A stretch of DNA of 64,000 nucleotides from Mytilus galloprovincialis. Taxonomy: Eukaryota > Mollusca > Bivalvia > Mytilida > Mytilidae. The translations under genes were made by a program, and so were the position numbers. The notes under the pieces are model-generated. The model ran no database searches and was not told where the DNA came from. It saw only the letters and a list, made by a program, of their open reading frames with translations. The stretch is taken from positions 66,689,865-66,753,864 of the forward strand of contig NC_134843.1 of NCBI RefSeq assembly GCF_965363235.1, read 5' to 3'. Shown one piece after another: positions 46,290 through 58,300 of the stretch; position 1 is the stretch's first letter; each line of letters opens with the position of its first letter.

Positions 46290-46890
46290 AGCATTAAATG
46301 CACAACTTATAATTTTTACAGTATGATTAAAGCATAAAATGCACAACTTATAATTTTTACAGTATGATTAAAGCATAAAATGCACAACTTATACTTTTTA
46401 TAGTATGATTAAAGCATAAAATGCACAACTTATACTTTTTATAGTATGATTAAAGCATAAAATGCACAACTTATACTTTTTATAGTATGATTAAAGCATA
46501 AAATGCACAACTTGTCCTTTTTATAGTATGATTAAAGCATAAAATGCACAACTTATACTTTTTATAGTATGATTAAAGCATAAAATGCACAAGTAATAAT
46601 TTTTACAGTATGATTAAAGCATAAAATGCACAACTTATAATTTTTACAGTATGATTAAAGCATAAAATGCACAACTTATACTTTTTATAGTATGATTAAA
46701 GCATAAAATGCACAACTTATACTTTTTATAGTATGATTAAAGCATAAAATGCACAACTTATACTTTTTATAGTATGATTAAAGCATAAAATGCACAACTT
46801 ATACTTTTTATAGTATGATTAAAGCATAAAATGCACAAGTTATAATTTTTACAGTATGATTTAAGCATAAAATGCACAACTTATAATTAA
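46290..46890. repeat. 41-bp minisatellite, about 14 copies
   Basis: Unit GCATAAAATGCACAACTTAT followed by ACTTTTTATAGTATGATTAAA. Two variants (ATACTTTTTATAG and ATAATTTTTACAG) occur in blocks, so whole blocks were duplicated. Confidence 0.95.
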
Positions 46891-49287
46891 TAAAGACATA
46901 CAATGTGGTTAACTTTTTGGTTGGTACTTGCATACTCTCTTATCAAACAATTATTTGGGTGTCCAAAACTTTCTGAAAAATGATAAAAATCCAAGATTAT
47001 AATCATATTTTTCATGGAAACCAGTGAAGAAAGAGCCCTATTTTGATGACACAACTGTATTTCTTGTTACTTATAGGGTTAAATGATATCAGTTCTTAAT
47101 TTTGCCTTATCTCAACTTTAAGCAATCATAAATGGCAATTTAAAAAAAAACACGGTTCAAATAATAGTAAAGACTTTAGCCAAATGAAGCCCTTATATTG
47201 TACCAGTCCTTTGTAAAAAACTGTAAATGTTTTCATATTACAACCCTAATGATATATCATAACCAAACCTAATCTAAATTTATTGTTACAACCTTTCTTA
47301 ATCTATTGTTTGAATATTCTACAAATGCCCAATTAATACTGGTATAATTTTCTGAATATTACTTATTCCAACAATGAGGATTTAGTATTTCTAGATCCCA
47401 GAAGAAGAAAAAATAAATGTGAAACAATTTACAACAGCCATCATACTATATTTTAACAGATTTATGTACATTACATATTGAGATATTCTATAAACCTATA
47501 AAGAAGAAAAAACACAAAAAGCTTAGTTACAAATCACATGTTAAAGTTTTGTTTCAATGTTACCATTGTTCGCAGAAACATTTTTTTGTGACGACAAATG
47601 CAAGATTTCTGTTTCACATATATATACAATATACAAGAATATTTTCAAAATATTTTTGGTGAGAGCTAACAAGTTGGCACTATAAATAATATGATATATA
47701 CAAATGACATTAACATTTATTGGCAAATTTTTATATTATTGAAAATCTTGCATCAAGGCATATATAAGGCTGATGAATATTTTCATTCATTTTATTACAA
47801 CATAATGAGTACAACCTTATAATAAAGAGCAGCTTTAGGAATTTATGAATATTTACCATGGCATGTAGTTTAGAGTCATCAAAATGTATATTGTCTGCAT
47901 AAAAACCTATTATTAAGTATTATTAAGTATTCATGCTGTGTACATTAACTAAATAATATGGCAAAAGAAACTCGAAATATATGAAATTTTCACATATTGG
48001 ACAAGTAAAGATACATCTATTTGATAATTTTCAAAACCATAAGTGCACTTAGCTATCAAAAAACAATAAAACCCAGAAATTCCAAAACTTTATTTTTTTA
48101 TTTTCATGTACTGCTTTTATTACTCTGACATTTAAAATAATAGCCTCTTAACTCATCAATGTTTTACATGTCTGTAAGACTATATAAGTTATGACAATCA
48201 GCTTTTGAAACTATGTTGGATTTGCTTTATCCTTTTTGTCATTGTAACAATATAATTGTTTTCTCCTTTTAATTTTTTATGGAATTCTCACATTGTTTTT
48301 TAAAAATAATGTAACATCATAAAACATGTACAATATTGACAGATGTTTAAGAAGTTTCGAATATAAAATTGTTTGATAAAACATTATTATCCCTATTTTA
48401 CAAATTTTCCTTTCATCTTACTGACTGATATTTTCCTTTCTCAGCGGTGTCCAGTGATATGAAAATTTATCGCTATAAACTAAGGGAGCACGTGCTGGTT
48501 GTCAATGAAATTAACAACGTCTTCATAGGTAAACTAGCGATAAACAGATTATCATTGGTCATCTCAATGCGATTGCTTTTCTCACCTTTGCCATTCCGGC
48601 TCAAGCAAGAAAATAAATCTTGTTGAGATAACCAACGATAATCTATAAATCTAGCTGTTCTACGAGCAATGCACTATAGCTACATGAAACACAAAAATAT
48701 CACAAAATTATATCACACAATATATCAAAATGAAAGACATGGAAATTATTTGAAAGACTTAAGTAATATTTTATCAATTTCACTTATTTACTATTTAAAA
48801 TTATTTTTTTTACATTACGGGTACAGATAGTACTGCATATTTAGACTTGTGCACAAGTGATTCAGCATATTGGCTAAATAGACAGTCAAATATTATTCTG
48901 CATATACAAGTAATAAAAAAAACTAATCTTGACTTTAAAAATCAAATAACAACAGATCAATGATTTTTAACTTAATAATAAATAAATAATGTCAAATGTT
49001 AAATTGAAAAAAAAAATATTATGATTGACTGGTAAAAATGCAGTTGATGCACTTCAAAATATCTTCCTTTATAAAATAGTTGTATTTGAGGTCAATGCTA
49101 AGTTGGACATATTTCTGCCTTCTCCATAAAAGAGAACACTATCCTGCAAGCCATTAGCTTAATTCTTGTTTCAAACAAACCATATAAAATGTTATCATCA
49201 GATCAGCATCTATCTGTCCTTGGAACAATTGTCATATGTATAAAGAGGATTATTTTCAAATGGGATAATTTGAAATTATGCAGTCTA
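46891..49287. other. Intergenic DNA 3' of the BIR gene
   Basis: AT-rich, no gene seen. It contains the inverted repeat at 48535-48655. The 3' end of the BIR-protein transcript probably falls just right of this stretch. Confidence 0.45.
48535..48655. repeat. Imperfect inverted repeat
   Basis: AGATTATCATTGGTCATCTCAA and TTGAGATAACCAACGATAATCT pair around a spacer of about 60 nt. Pairing continues outward as CTAG..AGATT. Confidence 0.7.
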
Positions 49288-49293
49288 TTTTAT
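49288..49293 (-). terminator. Polyadenylation signal of the BIR gene
   Basis: AATAAA on the minus strand, 55 nt after the TAG stop. Confidence 0.45.
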
Positions 49294-49348
49294 TGATTAC
49301 ACTCCATTTTAACGTTTCAGCTGCAGTTCAGTTGGCAGTTTGTTCCTG

Positions 49349-49369
49349 CTAAGAGTTTTCATCTGAAGC
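49349..49369 (-). CDS. BIR gene: terminal exon
   Basis: TATTTTTTCAG, then ASDENS and TAG, phase 0 as required. Only 21 coding nt. Confidence 0.6.
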   Translation of the reverse strand, partial: ASDENS

Positions 49370-52300
49370 CTGAAAAAATATGAAAGACAAGAATAAAACA
49401 TCAAGTTGGACCTTACAATATTTTCACTTTCAGCAAAACATTAGCATGTTTGTTTGATCTTCATTTGATTTATACATGCGTTCTATTTATATCTAAATAA
49501 TATCTATTGAATAGTTCATGTCATATGTTGGAATAATTCCAACATATGACATGAACTATTCAAAAAATCATGAGAGAAGAATTTCATTCATAAATTTTCA
49601 CTATAGGCTGTTGTGAAGACGAACTGAATGAGATAAATTATGGGGTATATCGTAAACGTTACAATTATTATGCTCGGAAATCTGGATAAATCAGGCGTAA
49701 GTGGTAGTTATGTTACAAGATCCAGGTATAATGGAGCAGGACAAGTAAATTTGTAGCACTTACAGGTGTAGAAAAATTAATTGTAATAATCAAGATGTAA
49801 ATTTTCATACAGACATAACAGTTGATAAGGCCTATATCATAATACCCTTAATGCTTCGTTTAAATGATCATGGGAACATTTTTCAAAATACAGCTCTCTA
49901 GCTGGTATTAATTTACAAAGTTGGACATATGGCAACTTGACATATTCAGGGATAATTAGCATTTTTTTGTGATTTTTGGAAGAATTTGAAATTGGAATTA
50001 TGGAATCAAATTGATAAATGGAAAGTATGAAATGAAAGTAAAGCATCCATGGTAAATAATTATGTGAGTTAAAGTTATTAAGCTCTTATTTTTAACAGTA
50101 TTCTGAACCTTCATTCTTGAATAATAACATTTAAATCTTTCACATTAACTTAATTTGCAGTATAATCATTGATTTTTTTTTAGTTCAAATGACACTTAAT
50201 TTTCTAAACAACTTGTTTGATTCCAAGAGAAATTAATTGTCATAATTCTTATTTAAACTTAAACTTAATTGAGTATCTGTCTAATATGTATTTATTTATT
50301 TAGGTTCTTCTGATCAATGGTTGATATTTCAAGTTTTATGTCACACAATGAGAAATTTAAGCGACAGTACAAGTTTGTATCAAATACACAAAGTACACAG
50401 CTAGGGTAATACACTGATTTAGATTAAGTGTAGTATAATATAAGGATTTTATGCCTTGTTTATTTATTGATCAGAAGTACTCTTTTGCATAATATGCCTG
50501 TTTTTCGTTGACCAGGCATACTCATTTTAAAAATATTATACCCAACTTTATGGTTTATGTCTAGTTTCAGCTGGCCATGCATTCCAAATACTGCAGACGC
50601 CAAATAAAGTTTGGTTTCTGTGTCATTTACAGGCGTCACATTTCGTAAAGAAATTACATCATATATCTCTGATTATTTTATTTTTAGAACAAACCTGTTT
50701 TTCCTTTATGTATTTCAAATGTTGACACTTTTCATGGAAGATTTCATCAAATGGAACATCTCCTTCTTGCCAATCACTCTTTTTACCACAGGAATAGCAC
50801 TGCACTTTTGATTTATATCCTATAACATGTATATTAAAATTATAATTATTAAGTTAAGAAAGATTACCTTCTTTATAAAGTGGCAGAGTATGCTAGTTTT
50901 TGAGGAGTATGCTGTACTCCTTCAAACAAAGAACCTAGCTGACAAAAAAAATCTAAAATATCCTGATGTAAGCTAACTGAAAAATTACTTTCCCTTTATC
51001 CAACAATACAAAATTACAAAGAATTGTGCAAGCAAATATAAAAATAAAAAGATTTGGTATGACAGATTGCCAATGAGACAACAATTTGGATTGTGATTAA
51101 ATAGTTGACACAGCATAGGTTTCTGACACAGAATGAATGTGTTCTAATGAACTTAAAATTTTTGTTTTCTCTTAGAGCAATTCACTATGCTGTTGAATAT
51201 TAATCCTCTCAAAAAAATGTTTGAAGAAATTTTCTTTTTTATTTATGAAATTTCAAATGAGAAAAATTGAACCCAATTTTTTTAATCACATCCCCCTTTC
51301 CCTTATTCCAAAACTAATCTCAATTAAAATTTCTAATGGAGTTTGCAACAATAACTACTCATTTAAATACATCATAAAATATTAAGATGTAAAAAAACTG
51401 CTTGTTATCACTGAATGGTAAAGATTATTTTAATTTATCAGTTGGTAGTAAAAAGTGAATATACATTGTATATTGTATATAACAAAGATTTAAGTTGATT
51501 CTGGACAAAGAAAGATAACTCCAATTAAAAAAAAATCTTGCTATTGCACAATATTTTGCAATTAGATATTTCTTGCTTACTATTCTGGACAAAGAAAGAT
51601 AACTCTAATTAAAAAAAAATTTGCTATTTCACAATATTGTGCAATTAGATATTTCTTGCCATTGCGCAATACTGTGCAATTGAAAAGACTTGCTATTGCA
51701 CAATACTTAATATAATAATTTTAGATCCTGATTTGGACCAACTTGAAAACTGGGCCCATAATAAAAAATCTAAGTACATTTTTGGATTCAGCATATCAAA
51801 GAACCCCAAGATTTCAATTTTTGTTAAAATCAGACTAAGTTTAATTTTGGACCCTTTGGACTTTAGTGTAGACCAATTTGAAAACAGGACCAAAAATGAA
51901 GAATCTACATACACAGTTAGATTTGGTATATCAAAGAACCCCATTTATTCAATTTTTGATGAAATCAAACAAAGTTTAATTTTGGACCCCGATTTGGACC
52001 AACTTGAAAACTGGGCCAATAATCAAGAATCTAAGTACATTTTTAGATTCAGCATATCAAAGAACCTAACTGATTCATTTTTTGTCAAAATCAAACTAAG
52101 TTTAATTTTGGACCCTTTGGACCTTAATGTAGACCAATTTGAAAACGGGACCAAAAGTTAAGAATCTACATACACAGTCATGACAGTTAGATTCGGCATA
52201 TCAAAGAACCCCAATTATTCAATTTTGATGAAATCAAACAAAGTTTAATTTTGGACCATTTGGGCCCCTTATTCTGTTGGGACCAAAACTCCCAAAATTA

Positions 52301-55300
52301 ATACCAACCTTCCTTTTATGGTCATAAACCTTGTGTTTAAATTTCATAGATTTCTATTTACTTATACTAATGTTATGGTGCGAAAACCAAGAAAAATGCT
52401 TATTTGGGTCCCTTTTTGGCCCATAATTCCTAAACTGTTGGGACCTAAACTCCCAAAATCAATACCAACCTTCCTTTTGTAGTCATTAACATTGTGTTTA
52501 AATTTCATTGATTTCTATTTACTTAAACTAAAGTTATTGTGCGAAAACCAAGAATAATGCTTATTTGGGCCCTTTTTTGGCCCCTAATTCCTAAACTGTT
52601 GAAACCAAAACTCCCAAAATCAATCCAAACTGTTCTTTTGTGGTCATAAACCTTGTGTCAAAATTTCATAGATTTCTATTAACTTAAAACTAAAGTTATA
52701 GTGCGAAAACCAAGAAAATGCTTATTTGGGCCCTTTTTGGCCCCTAATTCCTAAAATGTTGGGACCAAAACTCCCAAAATCAATCCCAACCTTCCTTTTG
52801 TGGTCATAAACCTTGTGTTAAAATTTCATAGATTTCCATTCACTTTTACTAAAGTTAGAGTGCGAAAACTAAAAGTATTCGGACGACGACGCCAACGTGA
52901 TAGCAATATACGACGAAAATTTTTTCAAATTTTGCGGTCGTATAACAAAAATTAAGATTATTTTAATAAACTATAGGTCACACTTATTACCAAATGAATT
53001 CATTTTTATAATACTATCTTACTAAAATAAAATGTTAGTGAGTATGTTTAATACATATCAAACAATGATGGCATTATGTTATTGAAATTATTTTACCCAT
53101 TAAATGTTTCCCTATTTGTTTGCAATGTTTGGTACCTTGCTTTGTTCAACATTTGACTGTTAAAAAATCAGTGATCCCTGTGAGAAATATTAAAAATTTA
53201 TAATCCATTTAATAAATAATACCATTGCAGAAGAATCCAGCTTTGGCCATTTGTCGTATAGATGGTTCCGATAGAGTCCAATGGCAATGTGGTGACTTGA
53301 AGCTTTTCTCTCTGGTATTTTGATTTTTATATGCTGGATTATATTTAGCATGATCAGATGTACACTTTTTATTATCTTGCTCATTTGATATACTAAATTG
53401 GAAATCTCTACCAGGAACACTTGCTGTCAGCGGTGATGCAGGGTCTCGGACAGCAGTGACACTTTTAAGTGGAGTTTCATCTGCAGATTCTCCATCAGGG
53501 TTAGTATTGCATTGCTCTGTTTTACTTTCTGTTACACTTATTACTAATTCTGATTGAGGAGGTGTCAAAGGTACAACTGGAAAGTCTTTACACTCTATAA
53601 AAAAATAAAATAAACAATTATATATATATACAGTCGTGTTCAACTAAAAGACATGGACTTTTTGAATATGGAAATAAATGGGGAATGTGTCCACAAGACA
53701 CAGATGACATGCCCCCGCTGGCATATCATATGAATTATATGGGACATAACTGAAGAACAGCAATTTGTACTTGATCTGAGTGTTGTGGTAATAATTATTG
53801 TGTATAAGTTTCATAAGATTTGGTTGATGCAAATTTAAATAAGGGAACGGAAACGAAAAATTTACCTATTTTTCAATTTGTAAAGGGGCATAACTCTAGA
53901 AAATTTAGTGACAACACCAAAATTCAAACTTGATCTATATTTTGTGATAGCATTGTGTACAAGTTTCATTTGGTTGAGGCAAACTAAAATAAGGGGCCTT
54001 GGTGGCTGAGTGGTCTAAATAGTTACAACTGTAATCACTAGTCAGTCAACACTGAGGTTTTGAGTTCGAACCCCTCTCGTGCAGGTGCACTCGACTCCAA
54101 TCTTAATTGACTAGGATTGTCAGTTTTCCTATCGAAGGTCAGTGGTTTTCTACAGGCACTCTGGCTTCCTCCGCCAATAAAAACTGACAGCCACGAAATA
54201 GCCTAAATGCAGTGCTTAAAAGTGGTGTTAAAACACCAAAAAAAATCAAACTAAAGTTAGAGAACAGAAACGAAAAAAAATCCGCAATTTTTCCATTTGT
54301 AAAAGGTGATAACTCTAGAAAGATTACTGTAACGCCCCCAGCACTCAAACTTGATTTGTATTTTGTGGTAATAAGCATTGTGTATCAGTTTCATTGCATT
54401 TGGTTGAGGCAAACTAAAGTTAGAGAACAGAAACGAAATATTCAGTATATTTAATTTCATTTGTAATGGGGCGTTACTCTAGAAAGGTTAAAGTGAGGCC
54501 ATCAAAATTTAATCTTGAGATGTGTTTTGTGTGATTAAGCATTGTGTATAAGTTTCATAACATTTGATTGAGGCAAACTGAAGTTGGAGAACATAAACCA
54601 ACTTAAGGATGTACATACAGACGGACAAGGGTAAAATTTTATGCCCCCTCCGCTTCATCAGGGGCATAAAAACTTGCTTCTTGCAAAATGTTTTTGTGTT
54701 TTAGGATTTGGGATTTTAAGATACATATTTAATATTATATTAGATAAGCAAATCATTTTTTTCAGAATTCATAAAGTACACTTGATTCTGATTGTTGCTT
54801 TCTGGTTTGGTTTAAGACAATATTATATGAAGTTATTTGTGTATTTGAAAGACATAAATTCTATGCCATATATAACGTTGAACAAATAGATAAAAGTTTC
54901 AATTCAAAGCCTTATATAACAGCAATACAACATAATCCTATATAAAACAACAACTGAAAAAATTCAGAGTAACTTATGGACTTTTTCTAATAAATTTGAT
55001 TCAAATCATTGTAGTAGTTTATAAACTTTTTTGAATGATTTAGTATCAAAATTTTGTCCCAAAAAAATCAGATTTTTTCAATTACAATGCTCTGAATATT
55101 TGATGAAAACAGTATAATCTAAATTTCCATTTATTCCAGGGTTTGCTTCATTATTGATGTATTTGTTACATCATAAATGTATGTAAATTTTGTTTAAATT
55201 TCGTATTTCAGAAAGGAGTAGGTCCGGCAAGGGCCGATTTCGGCCTCAATTTTCAAGTTCATCAAACGAAAGATTTTAGACACTTTCTAAACACTTCAGT

Positions 55301-58300
55301 GTCTATTTCAATTGATTCAATTAGTTAATGGGGAAGATTTTAACTTACTAAGTCATTTAAAACGCCCCGATTCATGCTTAAATATGAAAAATCTATCAAA
55401 TATGCCAAAAATCGTCACTTTTCAGATGATTTTTGTCAAAAATGAAAGTGGCCGCATCCGTGTTCATCCTTAACCTTTATATATATTATGTATTATCATC
55501 AAATACAACTTACATTTCAATATTATGAATGAACACGAATGCGGCCACTTTCATTTCAGACGGAAACCGTCGAAAATTTAACTAAAATGCTACAATTGTG
55601 AAGATTTCAGTAATTTAGCATGACTTAATGATGCTAGTACCCGATATATGTGCATTGTTTTGTCAAAAACAGCCCATATTTATGTAGCAGAAGCATTCTA
55701 CTTTGCAATAAATATCTAAACGATTACATTTTCACAATTTTCTAAAACTGCTATATTTTGAGGCCAAAAAGGGGTCTTACTGAACCTACTCCTTTGCAAA
55801 ATGTATGACAGGTTACTGACAAATTAAACGTGGGAAACTCATACTCGCAAATTATTTTGCTAAAATAACCTTCCTATTCTTTACTTTTAAATCAAATATA
55901 TAGTCATCTTTGGACTGGCAAGACAAAAATTACAATACTATGTTTTATCCATTATATCATACATGCATGAAGCAAATACCTTCAGGTCTGCCAATTTGTT
56001 GTTGAGGTAATGAGTCACATTCATTAACTTCTGTGAAAAAACATGATGCAGTGTCTTTGGGAGTAATAGCACTTTTAACTGAAGTATAATTGGATGTATT
56101 ATGATCTGTGTTACATGGCTCTACTGTAGAAGTTCTTGTAATTAATTCTGTCTGGCTTCTTTGATACGACTCAAATGGAACATCTATTATGCTTTCTATA
56201 AAAAGAAAAAAAAAAACATTTTTTTTTTAAACAACGACATCTATTTAGGAAGTAAAACTGATTTAACACATTTTAAGACTATCTCAGCTGTGTGTTGTTC
56301 ATAACTGGTGTGGTTGTTTGTTTTATTTTCTTACAGCAAGAGTTGTTGGTTCGATTTGCAGCACTATCATAAATATTTGGTAATTCCTATTATCATTTAT
56401 TAACATGTTTATCGTTTGTTGATGTGTTACATATTTGTTTTTTTTTTCATTTTTTGTACATAAATTAGGCCTTTAGTTTTCTCGTTTGAATTGTTTTACA
56501 TTTGTCATTCCGGGGCCTTTTATAGCTGACTATTGCTCATTGTTGAAGATTGTGCGGCGACCTATAGTTGTTAATTTCTGTGTCATTTGGTCTCTTGTTG
56601 AGAGTTGTCTCATTGGCAATCATACCACATCTTCTTTATTATATTAATATATATAATGAAATTAGTTAAAATCTTGTTGATTTCTGTTTTCCTGGATTTA
56701 GAAATATAATTAAAATATCAGGTGTACACAGACCAGTTTACCCTATTTGTGTACTGGTAGTCAGTTAGGCTACTCAGTTTAGAGGAGCTTTGATATATAT
56801 TATTTATAATTTTGAAATTGTTTCTCATAAAATAAGACTTGTGCTTATGTACAGGATTTATAAGGACCAGATGTGTATTCAAATACTTAACATAACATGT
56901 AGAGTATGTCATATCTTTATGCAAAATCATCAAATAATGTACACCCCCCATGACAACAGAACCATGATTTCAGATGTTCTAAATTTCCATTCAATAGCAT
57001 CCTTTCCATAATCAATATAGACCAGCCTGCATAAGTCATACTACAGCTTGTCAAGAAGAGGGTCACATGACCAGAAAGTTTTTGCTCAATAGAGGTGGCT
57101 GGCCTTTATAGCAGGTGTCACTAGATATTTTGTATTTTCAACAATAATATATGATGGTAAGGAAGACCAGGAAATTAAAAGAACTCTGGAATAATTTGCA
57201 AAAACATGGTTTATTATATGCTTTTCTTTTAAAATTTAATACAAAGTATAGGTCATAGAGCTACAGTTTGTGCAAGATGGTCAAGTTTTATATAGGTTAT
57301 ACAAGGAACAACCAATTTTGCAAGAGAGAAAAAGAATCTAAACTATATAACTGTAAGATAAAATATGAAACGATAATTCTTACAATATTGTACTCTCGGA
57401 AATAGAAGTATAAAACTTGGAGTCAAGGGACTTTTTTTCTTGTATCAAAACAAACAAGGTAAATTTCAAACACATTTCTTTCTAAAAAGTAAAGTTTTCT
57501 TAGTTATCTCCCCTTATAAGGTTGAAAAATAAATCCTACAAAACATTTTTTATTACAGTTGTAATGATAAGAAAAATAAAACATATAAATGTCTTTGTTT
57601 AGATGAAAAGTATAATAAATGATGTATACATATCTCTCTGTAAATTTGTATTTTTTATGAAAGGTCTTAAAAGAGACCGATTATGTTTTGCTATTTTACA
57701 ATCTATATATAAGAAGACACCCAATATATGTTATGTGCAAGCTTTAGATATAATGTGAATAAGATCCCAAATTTTGTTTATACTGATAATGAAATACTGT
57801 TATAAGCAATCATTAGTCTTAAAAAATAACCTTTATTGGAATTAAATTCAGAACGGCCAATAAACCAATACTGAAGTCAAAAGGCCAAATCATCTCCAAA
57901 GAAATGAGATAAGTCAATGGAAATATAAATGCATGCAAAATATCATTGACTTATCAAAAGTTATTTTCTTAAAACAACTTAATCCTGAAAACAAAGTTAG
58001 AAACAGTATGTCTAAGTCTCAATTCCATAACTCCCTTGCAAGGGAGACAATTATATTATACATGTCATTTATACATGCAAAGATTTAACATACCTAAATT
58101 TCCCTCATTTGACTGTGAGAGTAATAAATCATCTTCTTCATCTTCTCTAGCAACATTTGTTCCTAAAATAGAACACAATAACCTTTATTTATTGCTATTT
58201 TTTAAAATGTTTTTCTGGCTTTTTTTGTTTTTTTTTTTTAACTTTTATCATGCAAATCTGCGTTTTATATTTCCTTTGTTTTCAAATGGTTTGGCTTGAA

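Noticed and set aside
51733..52161. 142-codon plus frame with repeated DQLENW units
   Set aside because: It is a translation of the tandem units of a transposon; the same words recur because the DNA repeats. No gene features.
53993..54095. Functional tRNA gene
   Set aside because: A and B boxes are present but the cloverleaf cannot close properly, and a SINE body follows.
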